Positions 42,068 to 55,375 are shown, numbered from the stretch's first letter. The stretch is DNA of 64,000 bases from Aaosphaeria pasadenensis (GCA_022813625.1 JAKLMB010000015.1:186001-250000), one strand, 5' to 3'. Notes: a model not told the origin generated them from the sequence alone. A program made the numbers and translations.

Positions 42068-43613
42068 GATGATGGTAGTTGATCAAAGTCACTGGTGGAA
42101 GAATGAAACGGTCAATGGAAAAAGCAATATTCGGTCTTCTTATCCGATAATGGGCTAAATATATCTTTCCAGAAAGCCGATCCATCAGATAGGACGGGTG
42201 TTTATATATCTAGCAACAATGGATGGCTCCGAATAGCGGACTGTAACCCCTCGGTTGGTGCGGCATGATCTTAGAAAGCAGAATTCGCAACCCCTCATTG
42301 AAACCTCGTGACATTTCATGCAAAGTCAGTATAGATACGAGAGAAATGAGTGTAGTTGAGAGGGTAGATATCCGTCATCGAAGGTGTTGATCCCCTCATC
42401 GACTGGTGGTTTACTCGTTTAGGCATAAGGAGGGGTTGAATGGATGGGATGGAGGTGGGAAGTAGAGATGCTTTGCCACTCGGTAATACCATTCCACTTA
42501 TGCCCGGAGCAATCACGGCAGCATAAAATGGCATCAAATGTGCATCTATGGTATCATTCAGGTATGCCGCTAAACCTAATCATGACGGGTGGTGAGGTTA
42601 TCCGAGATTCTACCTAAGTATAACTACGGCAGATAGATGCCCGTCCCATTTCCATAGCGTTACCACTGTCAATGCTCCATAAAGTGGAGGATGCCAGCCC
42701 TGCCTAGCATTGGCATTGTAGTTAAGGAGATCCCATGTCTTATGCTCCATACGGGTATGATAATAGTTCAATGCCTCATGCCCACTATTTTTGGAATCGC
42801 ATAAGTATACGATCGTTCCCACACATGAAAGAAAGCATTACCTTCAATCTAGACATGACAGGAATCAAACAAACTTTTTCTATCTAGCCCTTTTTCTCTA
42901 TCTCGACGTTCCCAATAGTGACATTGGTGATGATGTACAATTGTCCCGTCCACGTTCGTCAACGAGCCATCCAATCACGCAATTCCCCACCAAACCCAGC
43001 TTCTCCACCTCGACCAGCGAATCAACCTCAGGCATTCCATTCATATCATTTCTCCCCATCTCGCATCATCCTCACCACCATAAACATCATTGCACGTTTT
43101 CTTTGCGTGCTCTCCCACTTCATCACCCATTCAACTCTCCTAGCCACCACTCTTCCACGCCGTTGTCGCCCGATGAATATGCGCTGTCAGTATAGCGTCG
43201 GTGCATCAACCAATTCTCACGTCCTTCCCATGTCACTCCCACGCATCTCTTCATATCAAACCCCCCTGTTATTACTGGACGCCCTGGCTTCTTGCACCAT
43301 GTCGACTACGTACGCCTCCTCCGATGCATAGAACTCGGCCCAACTCAACATTTCCACGCGATGTCGCGGTCGCTTCGGCGGCATGTCTATCAACCTAGGT
43401 TACCAGGTAGCTGGCACAGGGGCAAAGGTTTGCTCGACGCAAGCCTATGGCGAAAGCTTGTGATCGTCGTATAAGAAGTACAGAGTAGAAGCTACAGCAG
43501 CCACATTCAAAGCCAAAAAGTCTTGAACTCTTGTGTTTGCTTGTCCCCGAGCATTGGCATTCAGCGACGACTTGCATCTTCGTGACAAGCCTTGGGCACA
43601 GTGACTTGCAGCC
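42068..43613. promoter_or_regulatory. Divergent promoter region, dioxygenase / Dal5-type permease
   Basis: 1.55 kb between two outward-facing genes. It includes the TATA-like box at 42201-42208 for the minus-strand gene. ATGGCATCAA at 42528-42537 is nine-of-ten to the Cys3/MetR sulfur-regulator consensus ATGRYRYCAT. One near-match in 1.5 kb is weak evidence. No coding gene seen. Confidence 0.4.
42201..42208 (-). promoter_or_regulatory. TATA box of the dioxygenase gene
   Basis: Read on the minus strand this is TATATAAA, about 135 nt upstream of the dioxygenase ATG at 42067, a typical fungal distance. Confidence 0.5.
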
Positions 43614-45640
43614 ATGTCTGAGAAACACGTGAACGCTAGTTCACCCGTTGGCATTGAACCTGAGCTCGCCAAGTCTGACCCTGATGTGAGTGGTAGCAAC
43701 AGCAGCACCAGCGAAGCCGAGGGAACCAAGTCTGGCTTTCGCATCCGTGGAAGGGAACGACAGGGCGTCACTTTCGCTGGCAAAGGCCTGGCCGAAGACC
43801 ACTATAGGCCAATCGACAGCTATGAAGGCATTCATCGATATGATCCCAAATTCGACTGGGAGCCAGAAGAGGAGCGAAGAGTCGTTCGCAAGGTATGAAC
43901 TGACCTATATTGTACAATATACTACTCCAGACAAGCAAAGCTGACTTTTACATCTTAATAGATCGACTACAGGATCTGTAGCTGGGTGTGCCTGATGTTC
44001 TTCGCCCTCCAGCTGGATCGAGGAAACATCTCCCAAGCACTGTCGGATGACATGCTTCCCGATCTGGGTCTTAACACCAACGACTACAACTATGGTCAAA
44101 CCATCTTCCTGGTTTCCTTCCTGTGTGCTGAGCTGCCGTCTCAGCTGATCAGTAAGAAACTCGGGCCTGATAATTGGATTCCAATCCAAATGTAAGTTTC
44201 CGAAGCACTCCAAACATCGTTGAAACTGACATCTTGGCAAGGGTGTCTTGGAGTCTTGTCGCCAGTATGCAAGCCTTCCTCAGTGGTCGTAAATCCTTCT
44301 TCGCCTGCAGAGCTCTCCTTGGACTCATTGAAGGTGGATTTATTGTATGTCTCCCTTATCTCCGTGACGGAGCAACCCCGATTTCGGCATCACATCCATT
44401 CTGACTCGATTTCTAGCCTGACAACATCCTCTACCTAAGCTACTTCTACACTGGCTGGGAATTGCCGGTAAGGCTGAGTTGGTTCTGGGTGTCCTACCAG
44501 TCTACGCAGATCATCTCGGCCTTCATGGCCTATGGTATTCTGCGACTTGGCGGCCACAATGGCATGGAAGGATGGGTATGTTCATATCCCCAAGACTACA
44601 CGTATAACAGTCACTGACCAATCAACCAGCGCTGGCTCTTCGCTCTCGAAGGCATGTTGACTGGCATCATCGGAATAATCTCCTACTTCTACCTCCCACC
44701 ATCGCCCACGCAGACAGCCAGTAAATTCCGCGGGAAAGATGGCTGGTTCAACGAGCGCGAGGAGAAGATTAGTACGTCGACCACTCTCCCCTCCCCCGTT
44801 TCATTCACTAACGTCATACTCAGTGGTCAATCGCATTCTCCGCGACGACCCGTCCAAGGGCGACATGCACAACCGACAAGCCCTCTCTCTAACGATGATC
44901 TGGGAGTGCCTGACTGACTACCACATGTGGCCCATCTACGGCCTCGGACTGACCTGGCTCATCCCCACACAACCCATGTCTGCCTATCTGACGCTTCAAA
45001 TCCGCTCTCTCGGCTTCGACACCTTCCAAACGAACCTGTTAACCGTAAGTCCCTCTCCCCCCAACCCTTTCACAACCAACTAACCCCCCTCCTCCAGATC
45101 CCCGCCTACGTAATCTTCATCCTCCAACTCCTCTTCTGGACGCGCCTCTCCGAGAAAATCAACGAACGCTTCCTGCTCGCCCTGGCCTCGCAACTCTGGG
45201 CGCTCCCCCTCCTCATCGCCCTGTACCTCCTCCCCGCCGGCGCCTCCCACTGGGCCCGCTACACCATCTGCATCCTGATGGTCGGGCACCCGTACTTCCA
45301 CGCCATCATCGTCGCCGTCACGAGCCGCAACGCGGGATCCGTCCGCACCCGCACCGTCGCTTCCGCCCTGTACAACATGTTTGTGCAGACGAGCGGCATC
45401 GCGAGTCAGAATGTGTACAGGAATGACGATAAGCCACTGTATAGGAGGGGCAATAAGACGTTGATTGGTATCGCGTGTATGAATATCGTGCTGTTTATAC
45501 TGACGAAGGTGTACTATGTTTCGGTGAATAGGAGTAGGGATAAGAAGTGGAATGCGATGTCGGCGGAGGAGAAGGAGCATTATTTGGCGACGACGACGGA
45601 TAAGGGAAATAAGCGATTGGATTTCAGGTTTGCGCACTAA
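43614..45640 (+). CDS. MFS anion:cation symporter, Dal5/allantoate-permease family (Soa1-like candidate)
   Basis: Exons 43614-43892, 43962-44191, 44242-44344, 44417-44575, 44630-44771, 44824-45044 and 45098-45640 give 558 aa. A ~90-residue polar N-terminus precedes the membrane domain. Family markers are ALQLDRGNISQALSDD at TM1, the long first loop, ELPSQLISKKLGPDNWIP, and RALLGLIEGGFIPD in TM4. GWRWLFALEG and YFYLPPSPT come before the central loop. This is the ACS group that takes up allantoate, nicotinate, pantothenate and, for yeast Soa1, sulfonates and other sulfur anions. Divergent pairing with a TauD-type dioxygenase favours a sulfonate substrate; that is inference from context. Confidence 0.9.
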
Positions 45641-45920
45641 GTGGATTCAAGATCGTATCGTTTTGAATTAGAGAATCGCGTGCTGGAAGAGGTCAATGAT
45701 TTCTACTGAAGACTGGAGGTGGGATCTTTGAAAACGTACTCGCTACGTGCCTTGTTTACAACACAAGTCCTCTATTTCGGAGGCACACTAGCATTACGTC
45801 CAAAACCACATCGACCAAATAGAATCATAGATGTAAAAAAGCCTGTTCAAGAAGAGAAGAGACAAAAATGGAACAGTAATGTATTTCTTGCTTCTCAAAT
45901 TTCGGATCTTGTACGGTTAG

Positions 45921-47567
45921 TCAACTGACTACATACGGCTCTTGATGTCGCTCGCAGCATTCCATCGAAGGGTGCAGTCTCTGGACTACTCTGGCTGCCC
46001 GGGGCCTTCTCGAAGGGTTCTCTTCTAACATGGACATGACTATATTTGATCCAACTTGTGAAGATCCTGGGCATGTGAATACTTGCATCTGCAACCATTC
46101 AGTCGTTTTCGGGATGCACGCGTGATACGAGTCCGTATCTCCCTCTCCCTGACGAAACTCTGCAAAGAGCTGAACATCCTTGTGGCAGATTACTGTCAGC
46201 ATCTCTGCAAATACGCAACCAAGAGAGAATATATCTGCAGCCCGACCCCAAGGCTCGCGGTTATATACTTCGGGGGCGCAATAGCGTGGAGTTCGAGCAG
46301 TGGCTCGATCGGTCTGGCTGTGGCCTGTCTCCTCAAACGATGTTGATAAGCCGAAATCGGCCAGATAAATGCGCCAATGAGGTTCATGATGAATCCGTTT
46401 CATGCCACTTGGTATCCATCTCACAAGAATGTTTGCCGGTTTGATATCCATGTGCCTAACAGTATTTCGATGAACGTAGTCCACCGCATGAGCAATGCAT
46501 CCCATGCTAGAGTTCAGAAACTCTACTCGATCAGTGTATGCTGTATCCAGAAAAAAGCCTTCAGCTGGCTTCAAATCCTCGGTCTCCTCCATAAATCGTC
46601 TCAGGTCGTGCTCAGCCGCTGGATACATGAGTAGTGCAAAGTAACGACCTTGCAAATAAGTCCCTACCAATTGAACAATATGGAAATGCCGTAATTTCTG
46701 AAGGTGCTCTACCTCCTGTAAAGCATCAGAAACATTTGAATTCCTAGTGAGTTTCATAGTCTTCCTAGCTAAACAGATGCGGCGGCACTTGACTTTGTCT
46801 ACAATGGCAGTTATGGATGATCCAAGATGGCATAGTGTTTCAAGTGGAATCTTCTCGAAAGGCTCAAAAACCACATGCTGGCCCTGGCCTGACCAGTCGA
46901 GTTCTTTATCAGGAGGTAGAAGTAGATTCCTTCGAATGAGATTTGTATTGTAATCCTCTCTGATCCTAATTATCGGGCCGCCACGCTGTTGTCTTCTGAT
47001 AGGTATGGGCTCCGATACGGGCTCAGGCTTAACATTACCTCGAAAGTTCCTACCGGGACTGGAGCAGGTAGACTTCGCAGAAAAGAAGGTGCCAGGAGTA
47101 CTGGCAGTCATAAAGGTTGAAGGGGTGTCCCAGCTCCCAAAGGGTGTTGCGGGAGGTTGACATATAAGTTTCGCATTCTTTTTAAGATGTTGGTCCCCAG
47201 TGGATGTCCTTGTAAGGAAATTATCGTTACCCCAGTCAAATGTATTTGTGCCCATTTTGGTGAGACAAGGCGATGGAGCGAAAACCGCGCTGGTAACATC
47301 AATCGATGCCATCTCTGGCATTAAGTTGTCATTTGAGTAAAGAGCTTCTACCCAGGGGTTGGATGATTGTCCCCGGCCATCTTTGTTGCTGTCTGGTAGC
47401 ATTTCAACGCTGTCTGGACTGCCGTGATGAACATTGCTGTACTCTGGTGAGATGATAGGGTAATCAGTATGAATGAATGAACTGTAAACTCACGAGGATG
47501 GTACTACTACATTCACATAAGGGCCCCAGAACTTCTGTATATCTTCCCAGTTCCACTTCTGCTCCAT
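45921..47567 (-). CDS. Serine/threonine protein kinase-like protein
   Basis: Exons 47494-47567 and 45921-47436 give 529 aa. The first exon adds MEQKWNWEDIQKFWG; without it the frame would begin at ATG 47402. Residues ~1-190 are poorly structured. The kinase domain follows, with a degenerate glycine loop (HLGSSITAIVDKV), the Lys of ARKTM, HMDIKPAN as catalytic loop (H353, D355), DFGLS (D385) and CAPEV. HMD replaces the usual HRD, but the catalytic Asp, Lys and Asn remain, so activity is plausible. The SQTDRATARTPRYCAPE activation segment resembles expanded fungal kinase families. Substrate and pathway unknown. The stop converges on the permease gene. Confidence 0.82.
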
Positions 47568-48432
47568 AGCTGCCTGGTAAGGGAAACACGTTGACGAAGT
47601 AGTATTCCTGAGTACAGATGTTGACTTGAACCACGATGAGGAGTAATGTGAATAGTTAAATGAAGACGTGTTTAGTCATGGCCCGAAAACCGAAGTGACA
47701 ATCCCTAAGCTGATGTGTTGATGTGATCGAGACACAAGGCTGAAATAGCCCCTCCTCCACCGCATGCCCTGCACGTGAGGGGCTGATGCAAGAGTTTCCA
47801 AAATGAGCTGCATTCATCCTGTTTGTCTGATGAACCAAGGCCCATTACATGTAAATGCAATTCTCGTTCGGGTCAGAATATGTGGCTCCAATGTCGTAGT
47901 CCGAACAGATGAAGTAATGAGATTGAAGGTTTTCTCATCGCTTTTTTGTTGGGACCTTGCTTGGGATGAAGGTAAGTGCATTGCAATCTTGTAGACTAGA
48001 CATGTTATTGCTATTGTTTTACCTATGAGCAATTCGGGAAGCTGCTCTCCGCAACAATACAGAAAAGCATTGACACCAAAACTAATTGTTACTTCAACCA
48101 TCATCCCTCTCCCCACCACGACGATTAGATACCGGTTTCTCATTCTAGCGCCCGTCATTTTAGTCGTACATGCGATGTTTGCGCGGGAAGTGGACCAGGT
48201 CCTCGTTCAGGCCCGCGTGGGGTCCGTTTTCTGATGGATTCATTGGAAGGATGCGATCAAGCGACTAGTGTGTGGCGTCCCAAGGCTGAACTTATACTCG
48301 TAGATAGATGGACAACCCGGTAGCCGGACGACAACCTCCAACGTCTGTCTGAATTCTCTCCTGGCGATCACGCATGTCCTGTTGTTCTTCATGATACCTC
48401 TACACTGATCCCGGATCAGCAGCCAACTCGCC
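47568..48432. promoter_or_regulatory. Divergent promoter region, kinase / membrane protein
   Basis: 865 nt between outward-facing starts; no gene recognised. Confidence 0.4.
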
Positions 48433-50500
48433 ATGTCCCATCTGTCCGCTTCGACATTCACATCTGGATCGGGACATGGGAGGAATTCGTACGCGACTGT
48501 CGGACAGGACCAGGCTGAGAAGGATGATTATCGAAGCAGCACTGGTGGGACGATGAAGGGGATAGAAGACGTAGACTTCAGAACAGCCGCGTCCTTGTCG
48601 CACATCCATCTTCTCGGCCTACTTATCGATGTTCTTTTGTCGCTGGTATCGATTGCCGTCATCATATTCGTCTGTCTTGGTTATCGCGCAAGTGGTAATG
48701 CTTTGGGAGCTCATGAACAGAGCCTGATCGACATTGCTCAGATTGTATGTGCAAGAAATCGCAAGTTGCTTTTTCGTACGCGATGCTCATATGTTGTTCT
48801 AGGTCGCGACAGCTTTTCCGTTCGTCTTCGCCTTGATACTAGGCAGAGCCTTGACGAATGTCCTTTCCTATTGTTTGGAAAAGGGCATAAATTGTCTCAG
48901 CTTCGCGTACCTGAGCCGAAGCCTCACCTTGGGCGGCGCATACACAGCTCCCTTCCAGATCCGCCTACGCCACTGGTTGCCCGCTGTGCTTTTGGTATAC
49001 TGGACCTTCTCGCCCATAGGCAGTCAGGCATTTTTGAGGTTCATAGTCGCACGGTATGGACGGGTGACAACGCAGCTCCAAGAACCTGCGCATTACATCG
49101 TTCCATCGGCCACTCTAACGTCATCGACACCGATGAAAAACTTCTACCCATCAGGGACGTCTAATGCGACATGTGATCATTTCGAGAACAACGGTCAGAA
49201 CTTGGTCTTTACGTCCTTCCTTTCGCTTGGTAGTATGGTACGAGAGCCACTTGATAACATGGGTAACTTGAAAATACCCATCTTAGACGACTCAAATTTC
49301 AAAGGCAAGAAAAGCGACTGGAGACAAGTGTCAGTGGAAGACGAGGAATTGTCGCATCCCGAGTTCGCCGCACTTACAGGCATTCCATTTTCTCTGCCAA
49401 ACGCCACCCGGTTGGAGCCGCAAAATCCAGGCAACATTACATTTCGCGTGCAATCGTGGTATTGGCAGCTTGAAGATCCCATCCTTCACGATTCTTCGTC
49501 TCCTGGACCTCTTCTCCAGGGACGTGAATACAATGGATCTAAGGAGCTTGTCCAGTTCGGCGGATCGAGCCGCAGATGGCAATTCGGACTTCCATCGCGG
49601 CTGAATACGCTGCAGGTAACCTCGATCCCCATAACCTTCGATGCCAGCCACACGGACTTTCTCGACAACTCCCTCAACCTCCCTTGGTTCATGAATGCCA
49701 AAAACTGCACAGGAAAATTCTGTGCTGTCCGCCTCGAAGCCACCCTCGTTCAGAAGCCCGTAGAACTCAACGTGACATGCATCAAGTCCAGGCTCTGCAC
49801 CGTTGTTTCACTCCGCCCGAGCACGATGCCAATGGACTACGACGTCACGACCGACATGATCAAAGTCGCCGACTCATTCCTCCAAGACTTCGGCCGCGCC
49901 TTTTCCTGCCTTCCCTACGTCTCCGGCGTCCTGGAAGCCTACCTATTCGACCCGATGCAAAACCCATACAGCCTTCTCGAGGCCGAAAAAGGTATAATCA
50001 GCCTCTTCCACCTTGACGCCGAAACGCTCGGCCTACGCCTCTCACAAGTCCTCAACACATACTGGATGGTCAAAAACTTCTTCTCGCACATCTCCGGCTC
50101 CTTCAACGCCAGCGACCCAGTCCTCGCCCTCAAGCGCGCACTGCAGAACACCACCGTTACAGAAACGAAACGCCAGGACGTACTCCACTACGACCCGGAA
50201 TGGGGCACCCTACTCTTCATATCGACGACCCTCATGCTCTTCGCCGCAGTCGCATCCACAGTGCTCCGACTCTTCAGAACCGGCCCCGACGTCCTGGACT
50301 TCATCTCCGCGCTCTCGCTGCACAACGGCACCGGCCTGCTCGACGACGGATCCTACCTCGATTCCGACGAGAGGATACGCCTGCTGAAAGACGTGCGGCT
50401 GAAGATCGGCGACGCTGACGTGCGGGAGCCGGTCGGTAGGATCGTCGTTGGGAGGGAGGAGGCTGTGGGCGATCTTAGGAAAGGGAGGTTGTATATTTAA
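48433..50500 (+). CDS. Membrane protein with large glycosylated ectodomain, family unknown
   Basis: Exons 48433-48744 and 48803-50500 give 669 aa. A Ser-rich cytosolic N-terminus is followed by three hydrophobic segments: LLIDVLLSLVSIAVIIFVCL, AFPFVFALILGRAL and WLPAVLLVYWTF. A ~400-residue region has many N-x-S/T sites and paired Cys (ATCDHF, NCTGKFC, NVTCIKSRLC), so it is probably outside the cell or in a lumen. A fourth segment (LLFISTTLMLFAAVASTVL) leads to an acidic cytosolic tail. The layout recurs in uncharacterised fungal proteins. It could be a surface sensor or channel-like protein, but I have no functional evidence. Confidence 0.75.
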
Positions 50501-51076
50501 TGGTTATAGGTGGTGCATACATACCTGAATAGTTAGCTAGCTCGTTCACGATTTTCAAATGTTGTTAGATAGTTAATAATGATTACAATGAGGATAATCA
50601 CAACAAGAAAAGAGGTTCTTATCCAACGTGATGCTGTAAGATTGCGGCGAGGGCGGCGAGGTCGTAACACGTGAGGTAATCATCAATCCATTCAGCCCCC
50701 TCACTTCGTTCGACGAGGCAGAAAAAAAAGGAAACAAAACAGGTTACCTTGTCGTCGATCCAATTATTCTGACCATAGGTCGGTGAAATTGTCCTGGGGC
50801 CACGGGTTACAGAAGGGCAACGACGAAGAAGATGATATCAAGATTACGCATAACATTTCGCTTCAAATTTCGGAAAATATCAAAGATAAAAAAGAGGTTT
50901 GGTTTGCGCGACCTTAGCATAGAATTTCTATATCACCTTCCAATTCCGATTCCTTCGATTCCTTTCCATCGTTCCTTCGGTTGCTTCTTTACATGAGGGT
51001 TGCGGGCTGGGGGAGTGTGTGGTTGTGTGGGTGTATGTATGAGGCGGGGGGGAGAGAGACGGGGGGATTTAATGAT
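50501..51076. other. Convergent intergenic region
   Basis: 576 nt between the stops of the membrane protein (+) and V-ATPase B (-); no gene seen. Confidence 0.45.
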
Positions 51077-52967
51077 TTAAACGTCGATGAGGTTCTCGCC
51101 CTGCTCGCCGGAGTTGTCCTTGGCATCCTTGGTAGGCTTCTTCTTGCGCTCGCCCTCGTCGCGCTTGCGCTGGTAGTACTGGTCGAGGACCTTTGCGGGG
51201 ATGCGGTTGAGGAGTTCCTTGGGGTAGATGCGGAGGAGGGACCAGGCGAGGTCGAGGGACTCGTGGATCGATCTGCTCTCGTAGGGGCTCTGTGCGATGA
51301 ACGTCTTCTCGAACTTCTCGAGGAACTCGAGCGACAGCTTGTCTTCGGAGGAGAGGGCCTCCTCGCCGACGACGGCTTTCATGGCGGCTGCGTCGCGTCC
51401 GATGGCGTACTTGGCGTAGAGCTGGTTGGAGACGTCGCCGTGGTCCTTGCGCGTGCGGCCCTCGCCGATGGCGGACTTCATGAGTCGGGAGAGGGAGGGG
51501 AGGACGTTGATGGGCGGGTAGATACCCTTGTTGTCGAGTTGACGGTCGATGAAGATCTGGCCCTCGGTGATGTAGCCGGTCAAATCGGGGATGGGATGTG
51601 TGATATCTGTTGAGCAGTTAGCGAATGTTTGAATAATAGCGATGAAGATGCAGAAGATACGCACCATCGTTAGGCATAGTGAGAATGGGGATCTGGGTAA
51701 TGGAACCGTTTCGGCCCTCAACACGTCCGGCACGCTCGTAGATGGTCGACAAATCCGTGTACATGTAACCGGGGTAACCACGGCGACCTGGCACTTCTTC
51801 ACGGGCAGCTGAGACCTCACGAAGAGCGTCGCAGTAGGACGACAAATCAGTAAGAATGACGAGAACGTGCTTCTCGAGCTGGTAGGCGTAGTATTCAGCC
51901 GTGGTAAGGGCAAGACGAGGTGTGATGATACGCTCGATACTGCGAAGGATGTCAGCGAATGCAGGATAACCAATGCGTCCAATACTCACGTAGGATCGTT
52001 GGCCAAGTTCAAGAACAAAGTGACACGTTCCATACTGCCGTTCTCCTCGAAATCACGTGTGAAGAATCGGCTGGTCTCCAAATTGACACCCATGGCACCG
52101 AAAACGATGGAGAAGTTCTCATCGTGGTCATCGTGCACACCCTTCGTAGGCTTTCCGACCAAACCAGCCTGTCGACAAATCTGCGCAGCGATTTCGTTGT
52201 GGGGGAGACCGGAGGCGGAGAAGATGGGGATCTTCTGGCCACGAGCGATGGAGTTCATGGTATCAATGGCGGAGATACCGGTCGAGATCATTTCCTCGGG
52301 GTACACCTTGCCGCTGTCAGTCCACCGCCCAAGTCTGTCTTGCCTGTCTTGCTTACACGAGAGTATGGGTTGATGGGACTACCGTTGATATCCAAGTAAT
52401 CCTCCGCAAGGACCTTAGGTCCCTTATCAATAGCCCTACCAGATCCGTCGAAGATACGACCCAACATGTCCTCGGACACACCGAGCTTCAAACTGTGACC
52501 GGTGAACTCGACTTTTGTCTGTGGCCGTCAGCTGTGTTCGTCGGGGTGGAAATGGGATCGCGCACCTTCTTGACATCGATACCGGAGGTGCCCTCGAAGA
52601 CCTAGAGCATCATCAGAACACAAATTCTTCCTAATTGGAACGTCCTTCAAGTACCTGTACGACGGCCTTGTTTCCTAATGTCCCTGTCAGTGCTGCCAAC
52701 AAATGGAGAGGTTGCTTATCCTACCTCGGGCCTCCAAGACTTGACCAGACCGCTCCGTTCCATCAGGAAGCGTCAAGGACACAATCTCGTTGAACTTGGG
52801 GAATTTGACCTGTCACACATCTTCGTAAGCTTCTCCGTGTCCCTTCTTCGACTTCCAAAGCTACGCACGCTCTCAAGAATGACCAATGGTCCATTGATGC
52901 CACCAATGGTGTTGTACCGTAACCTGGGGGTTACGGACATCATGCGGGGGTCGACAGTCTCAGACAT
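51077..52967 (-). CDS. VMA2: V-type proton ATPase subunit B
   Basis: Eight exons (52869-52967, 52725-52809, 52655-52674, 52566-52601, 52357-52518, 51990-52306, 51665-51939, 51077-51606) give 507 aa. Exon 3 is only 20 nt. This is the non-catalytic nucleotide-binding subunit of the V1 sector, which acidifies vacuoles and endosomes. It has the N-terminal beta-barrel region (LRYNTIGGINGPLVILE, KFPKFNEIVSLTLPDG). A degenerate P-loop sits in FSASGLPHNEIAAQ, as expected for B subunits. The ERAGRVEGRNGSITQIPILTMPND and GYITEGQIF segments are characteristic. Its sequence is close to full conservation with other eukaryotes. Confidence 0.96.
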
Positions 52968-55329
52968 GACGGCGGATAATTGAGCGACTTCGGTTTATGT
53001 TGGGGTCGCTCGAGATGCTGGATGGGGGGCCGCGGTGGCAGTAATCGTTCGCGGGGTGGTCGTTCGTGAAGCTGTGCAGGCGAAGTGACGTTCGTCGGAG
53101 CTCTGCCTACCGCTAACTATCTCATAACCCTGGTCACAGCTCTGCCACATGACATGACTAAGCCGAGACTGATCGGCAGGACAAGCAACGTCGTGAGACT
53201 TTTATCGTTGGGAACTTGGAAAAGCGCAGGTAAGAAGTCGGAAAAATTTGTATTCATCGTTGCACAAGGTATATACAGAATTCTAGTGCGACTACAAAAG
53301 ACATTGTGTCTGTCAATTGACGGCTCCACGGATACATGCAGTGACTTCACATAGCTGGATAGATCCCGCTCGATAATTATAACGCAGTGCACACAAGATT
53401 GGGCAAAGTTAGGTAAACATCCCTTCTAAACATCTATTGATACTATTGCTACGGAACTGAGCAGACAGTCATCTGAAGCTACTTGCACCACATCATCGTC
53501 AATGTGGTGGTTAACCACCATATAGATTCTACTGATCCAGAACCCTTCAGCCAGCAATTGCGCAACATGCGTGACGCAATGAGACAGACCTGTTTTTCCA
53601 TGTCAGTGTGACGACTACCAATGAGCTATGATAAAAGACAGTTGGTGGAATGTAGTCAGACATCCAAGGAAGGTTATTACGCTCATCGTCCATCTATGTA
53701 GGGATTACGGCGATGGCTAGCGTGGAAACTGCGAATGTGGAAAAGTTTTCATCATGAAATAGGGGTGTGAGATTAAAGAAAGAGGTTGTACTAACCATTT
53801 GGTAGGAGAAAAGCAACGAGGGCCTGGTTAGAGAAGTGAGTAAGTCATTCAGCATCACCGAATTCACCACCATCGTGGTGTTCTCCACTCCTGCCATCTA
53901 GGTCCTTCTCTTCGTCCCATAGATATCCCCAAGCGTACGAAGTCACATTTATAGAGCGAGTTGTCGATACGATTGAGGATTCATGGTACGGGTGGAGGAC
54001 TCCCAGATGGAGGTCGAACATGCAACATTGCATTGGATCTGAATCTGCTTGTTTGCGGTCAGCAATCTGTTGATGGCCATGCTGATGATGAACAAGACGT
54101 GATTGTGTGAGGGAGGTCAGACGAAATTACTGGCAAGTAGCAGGCGCCCTGCGAAAGGCGCCCGGACAGACTGATTTTCTTCAAGGTCGAATCGGTTGGG
54201 AAAAGAAGAACAAGTTAAACTAGCATCACTCCAGGTGATCCTAAGAAAGGAGATGAAGATACAACTAAGAAGGACTTACTGAGATCTAAAACGCGCCGCC
54301 AGCCGGATGGGTTGGCGGCGCAAATTGTTGACGTCGCGGCAGCAGCAACAGTAACTAGCCAGCCGGCGCACAACGATTGAGCTACATCACGAATGATGCT
54401 ACTAGACGAACAAGAAGAGGGAGAAGGGAAGAGGGAAGTGCAAATTGGAATGATGGAAGAAGAGGGCAGGGGAAGGTATTTAAAGAGAAAGGGAGGAAGA
54501 TGGAGATGATGGTTGACGGAGTGAATGGATCAAAAGATTTGAAGCTGGCGAGGTCAGAAATCACAGAGCTTGCTGGGTTTTTAGGTGGCACGTGGGGCGG
54601 GGCTTGGCAGACCAATCAACATCCGGGCAAGCGGTAATTAATTTCAACCACCTCATATTCTATCAGATCGATCCGGACAAGTTGGGTTAAGAACAGAGAA
54701 AACCACCTCAACAACCAGAAGAACAACAGACAACTCATCATTGTCCATCACCATCTGAGGTATAGGTGTATCGTTGTGGTGCAGCTATGTGCTTTCCCCT
54801 GGTTCTGAAGTCGAGTTGAGACTGGTAGTGAAGATGGATGGGGTTAGTCAGTGATATGTGTCAGTTGAATCCGTTCCCAACAGGTGCAGACCCGTGGTAG
54901 ATTACACCAATCCACGGTTCACGCCAATGTTGAGAAAAGGAGAAGATTGAGAATATTCTCATCCACCATGCCACATTGGGAAGCAACGATAATAGATTAC
55001 GATAAATACCAAAAAAACAAAACAGCACCCAACCAACAGTGAACACCACCCAATCCAATCTATCGTCCTCTTCGTCCTCCCAACTTGCTTTTCTTCCTCC
55101 TCCTCATCATCCTCCTTTTTTTTCCTCCTCTTCCCTTCCCGTCTTCCTCGTCTCCACTCCGTCGTGGATATCTGACAGACGACAGATAGAGAGGCACAAG
55201 ATCGAGAGTGTGAGTTGAGTGAGGTGAATCGGAAGAAAAGCCCACTTGTGCACACTTTATTATTACCTTTTACGGGGCCTGACGATCGAACGTCCACTCC
55301 CGGCCGCCACATCCCCCATCCCAAATCCC

Positions 55330-55375
55330 AATAATCCGACTCCCCAATCCCAATCCCATCCCAATCCCAATCCCA
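55330..55375. repeat. CCCAATCC-type short tandem repeat
   Basis: Repeated CCAATCCCAATCCCAT units with small variation lie within the pyrimidine-rich leader region. Confidence 0.55.

Noticed and set aside
45080..45637. 185-aa minus-strand frame
   Set aside because: Antisense to the last exon of the Dal5-type permease; low-complexity Glu/Gly/Asp.
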